Assembly (NCBI GenBank): GCA_026419775.2
Contig: JAOPGA020001547.1
Location: forward strand, 1 to 27,548
Direction: 5' to 3'
From: Acrasis kona
Lineage: Eukaryota > Heterolobosea > Eutetramitea > Acrasida > Acrasidae
DNA length: 27,548 bases
A program made the translations under genes and the position numbers. This document shows, piece after piece, positions 25,502-27,548 of the stretch. Below the pieces are notes generated by a model. The model saw only the letters and a list, made by a program, of their open reading frames with translations. It did no database searches and was not told where the DNA came from. The first letter of the stretch is position 1; every line of letters starts with the position of its first letter.

Positions 25502-25944
25502 TTTGTGAAATAAGATCGATTGTAATTATCGGAATTTCATGGTCAGAATTCAAGTTACATCTTTCCCCACATCAATTAGCATCAGAATTCGTTCCCTATA
25601 AGAGGGAAGTTCAGGGCTCCTGTCGAAAGCTTTCGAAAGCATTTCGAAACACTATTTTGACCGCATTTTTGCAAAATAACTTTCATTGAAAGTCAACCTT
25701 GTTGAAGCGAAAGAAAGAAGATCGTCAAGATAAAGGGCAATAAGTCTGAGTATCCCATCTTTCTCTACAACTTCGTAATAGAATATGTAAGTTGAGGATG
25801 GGTGTGCTTAGTAATAATCATGTTTGAAAAGTTTGACTCATTGTAAGACATGTCCTTATCTACCAAGAAAAGATTGAGTAAATATAGAATTCCAAAAATA
25901 AGTTGTATATTCAAAAGAAACAATCCCTACATTGCAACCAAACA
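25502..25944. other. Divergent intergenic region with TTCGAA-type palindromes
   Basis: 443 bp between the Tim17 start and the repeat-protein start. It holds CGAAAGCTTTCG (25624-25635, perfect 12-bp palindrome), overlapping TTTCGAAA (25631-25638), and a second TTTCGAAA (25642-25649). These are candidate regulator sites for the divergent pair. A + strand 69-codon ORF across it (25480-25689) starts inside Tim17 and looks like chance. Confidence 0.4.
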
Positions 25945-26778
25945 ATGAACGAAGAAAACACAATGACGAGCAAAGAAAACAACACTGTAGTAGTAGCATA
26001 TAGCGATGATGCACGTACGCCTAATGTCTTAGACAACGTGAAGGAGAAAATAGAAAGTGTTGCGAACAGAGAGAATTTGGAAACAGCCAAACTAGCTGTT
26101 GCCTCCACTTTGGAGAATGCTAAAGAAAGTATCAGCCATATTGCAACAAAAGAAAATCTACAGACGGTCAAAGAAACAGTTTCCGGTGCACTTGTTGCTG
26201 TTAAAGTAAAGATTAACGAAGTTGCCACCAAAGAAAATTTAGAAGCAGCCAAAGACGCGGTTGAACACACTCTAGGAGAGGTCAAAGAAAAGATTAACCA
26301 AGTTGCAACCAAGGAGAATCTCGACAACGCCAAGGCTACAATAGTTGACGGCTTGCAAAAGGCAAAGGACAACATTAGTCAAGTGGCCACAAAGGAAAAT
26401 CTTGAAGCTGTAAAAGAAAACATTAACGAAGCATTTTCAAAGGAAAACTTAGAAAACGCCCGTTTAACTGTATTGTCTGCTTTTGAGATGATGAAATCAA
26501 AGATCACCCAAATGACCTCCGCCGAAAATCTTGAGGCCATCAAAGATGGAATCAACAACGCTACTCACTCACTACCTGTCGTTCCCCCTCAATCTCAATT
26601 AGCAACTATTGTGGATGTTAGTGACTTCCAAGTTGATGACAAAATTGACATGCTTGACACAAAACCAGAGGAAGACAATTTAAATGTTGATAAGTACTTT
26701 AGCTTGGTTGATGAAGATGATGAGGATAACTACTCTGACAATAACGCCACTCCCAACAAAGAGTCACCAGTTTTGTAG
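25945..26778 (+). CDS. 27-residue-repeat amphipathic helical protein
   Basis: 277 aa, no intron; the first ATG (MNEENTMTSK) is used. Residues about 31-209 hold six or seven tandem units of 27 residues (81 nt) with the consensus VATKENLEAAK-x3-x4-L-x2-K-x-KI-x2. Two later units are shortened or diverged (AFSKENLENARL, TSAENLEAIKDG). The pattern is highly charged (Lys/Glu) with spaced Leu, Ile, Val and Ala, as in amphipathic helices of LEA, apolipoprotein or perilipin-type proteins. A Pro/Val-rich hinge follows, then an acidic tail (LVDEDDEDNYSDNN). No signal peptide is present. Stress protection or lipid-surface binding is inference from composition. Confidence 0.75.
   Translation: MNEENTMTSKENNTVVVAYSDDARTPNVLDNVKEKIESVANRENLETAKLAVASTLENAKESISHIATKENLQTVKETVSGALVAVKVKINEVATKENLEAAKDAVEHTLGEVKEKINQVATKENLDNAKATIVDGLQKAKDNISQVATKENLEAVKENINEAFSKENLENARLTVLSAFEMMKSKITQMTSAENLEAIKDGINNATHSLPVVPPQSQLATIVDVSDFQVDDKIDMLDTKPEEDNLNVDKYFSLVDEDDEDNYSDNNATPNKESPVL
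26035..26570 (+). repeat. 81-nt coding tandem repeat
   Basis: In-frame repeats of 81 nt, each with GC(A/C)AC(A/C)AA(A/G)GA(A/G)AA-like cores coding ATKENL. They are visible near 26143, 26224, 26305 and 26386, with diverged units at both ends. The 81-nt period is exact between the central four. Confidence 0.75.
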
Positions 26779-26787
26779 ATTCATGTA

Positions 26788-26793
26788 AATAAA
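26788..26793 (+). terminator. Poly(A) signal of the repeat-protein gene
   Basis: AATAAA 9 nt after the TAG stop. Confidence 0.55.
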
Positions 26794-26900
26794 AAATACT
26801 TTATTAGATCTTACATTTGTTGCATTGTGCTGTTGTCCTTCATCTAAAGTGACTTGTTTGTAACTTGCATTGTTTACAATATCAGAAACGAGGAGGAAGC

Positions 26901-27548
26901 ATGAACGAGACATACAAAGTACCGGATATACAAGTGTTTGAAAGATTCTTTTCATGCCCCCTCAATTACAACGACAGACAAGGGCCTACAATAACCGTCT
27001 TTGCGAGACAATTAATTCCCTTCTCCAAAATAGAAGTCGGTGGAACCCTGCCAATTATATGCTACTTGCAAGGAGGTCCAGGATATGAGTGCAGTGCAAG
27101 CCCACCGGACAACTCCTCATGGGTGAAATTCTTTTTGGATAAGGGCTATCAAGTAATACTCCTAGATCAAAGAGGTACAGGTCTTAGCACTGCTATTAAT
27201 TGGCAATCTCTACAAGCACTACCATCGAATGAACATGTTGTTCAACATTTAAAATGCTTTCGTGCAGATAGCATTGTTATGGATTGTGAATACATTAGAG
27301 AGGCTCTTACTCAAGGAAGAACAGACACAAAATGGTCATTGATTGGACAATCATTTGGAGGATTTTGTGCCACTACATACTTGTCTCTATTTCCAGATTC
27401 TCTACATCGGGTTTACATCACAGGTGGACTTCCCCCTATGGTTGTGAATCCAGATAAAGTCTATGAAGCTACTTTTAAAAAACTCACAAAAAGGAACCTA
27501 TTATATTATGAAAAGTATCCTGGTGATATTGTTAGAGTTCGTGAAATT
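26901..27548 (+). CDS. Prolyl iminopeptidase-like alpha/beta hydrolase (peptidase family S33), 3' partial
   Basis: Starts MNETYKVPDIQVFERFFSCP and stays open for 216 codons to the right edge. QGGPGYE near residue 57 (oxyanion-hole loop), DQRGTGLS near residue 96 and GQSFGG with nucleophile S151 are the S33 proline iminopeptidase signatures. The catalytic Asp and His would lie beyond the window. The enzyme releases N-terminal proline from peptides in the cytosol. The family is common in bacteria and scattered among protists, so lateral acquisition is possible but cannot be judged here. The purine-rich GAGGAGG before the ATG is not treated as a ribosome-binding site because the genome is eukaryotic. 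Confidence 0.9.
   Translation, partial: MNETYKVPDIQVFERFFSCPLNYNDRQGPTITVFARQLIPFSKIEVGGTLPIICYLQGGPGYECSASPPDNSSWVKFFLDKGYQVILLDQRGTGLSTAINWQSLQALPSNEHVVQHLKCFRADSIVMDCEYIREALTQGRTDTKWSLIGQSFGGFCATTYLSLFPDSLHRVYITGGLPPMVVNPDKVYEATFKKLTKRNLLYYEKYPGDIVRVREI

Noticed and set aside
25911-26375. 154-codon - strand ORF
   Set aside because: It is antisense to the 27-residue repeat protein, and its repetitive composition is a mirror of those repeats.
26886-26903. GAGGAGG just before an ATG, like a Shine-Dalgarno site
   Set aside because: The window is eukaryotic (spliceosomal introns, Tim17, poly(A) signals), so a bacterial ribosome-binding site is not expected.
1-27548. Transposons, viral remnants, CRISPR arrays, tRNA and rRNA genes
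   Set aside because: No transposase, reverse transcriptase or capsid-like frame, no terminal repeats, no spaced identical repeats and no tRNA-like arm structure was recognised by eye.

Overview
The window is a compact, AT-rich eukaryotic nuclear segment, probably from a free-living protist. The evidence is the mix of genes: a Tim17 import-channel subunit, TTC7, FAM114, AGPAT, ERF4/GOLGA7, RGS and START proteins. Spliceosomal introns are also very short (33-52 bp, GT...AG), and TAA, TAG and TGA all act as stops. A giant TIG/cysteine-rich/multi-TM receptor, a two-domain fluoride exporter and a GH5_9 glucanase suggest a heterolobosean (Acrasis/Naegleria-like) or similar amoeboid protist. That placement is inference and is not certain. 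Genes lie on both strands with gaps of tens to a few hundred bases. No mobile element, viral remnant, rRNA, tRNA or CRISPR array was recognised.

Layout. 1-5.7 kb (+): 3' part of a giant surface receptor, open at the left edge. 5.7-7.0 kb (-): secreted GH5_9 glucanase with 3 introns, divergent from a FEX fluoride channel (7.07-8.17 kb, +). 8.26-8.58 kb: small basic ORF. 8.7-9.8 kb: secreted or surface EGF protein. 9.8-11.5 kb: gene-poor stretch with a decayed coding fragment, a tiny ORF and two diverged copies of one sequence. 11.5-12.7 kb (+): two-dsRBD protein. 12.9-14.5 kb (+): membrane glycosyltransferase 2, convergent with a 5-exon FAM114-like gene (14.5-16.0 kb, -). 16.7-18.0 kb (+): RGS-START fusion, convergent with an AGPAT-type acyltransferase (18.0-19.3 kb, -). 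The acyltransferase is divergent from a DUF1295 membrane protein (19.4-20.3 kb, +). 20.4 kb: 52-aa micro-gene. 20.8-23.6 kb (+): 8-exon TTC7/YPP1. 23.75-24.4 kb (+): ERF4/GOLGA7 membrane protein. 24.46-24.79 kb (+): probable 3-exon micro-gene. 24.9-25.5 kb (-): Tim17. 25.9-26.8 kb (+): 27-residue-repeat protein. 26.9 kb to the right edge (+): S33 prolyl iminopeptidase, partial.

Much of the content concerns membranes: lipid synthesis (AGPAT), lipid binding (START), PI4-kinase scaffolding (TTC7), S-acylation (ERF4), Rab/Golgi (FAM114) and ion export (FEX). There is no operon logic, so the grouping may be chance. The clearest architectural novelty is the RGS-START fusion. The clearest genomic signature is extreme 3' compaction: AATAAA signals overlap stop codons, and one convergent gene pair shares an interleaved bidirectional signal. 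Splice models were built by hand from reading-frame continuity and protein-family fit.
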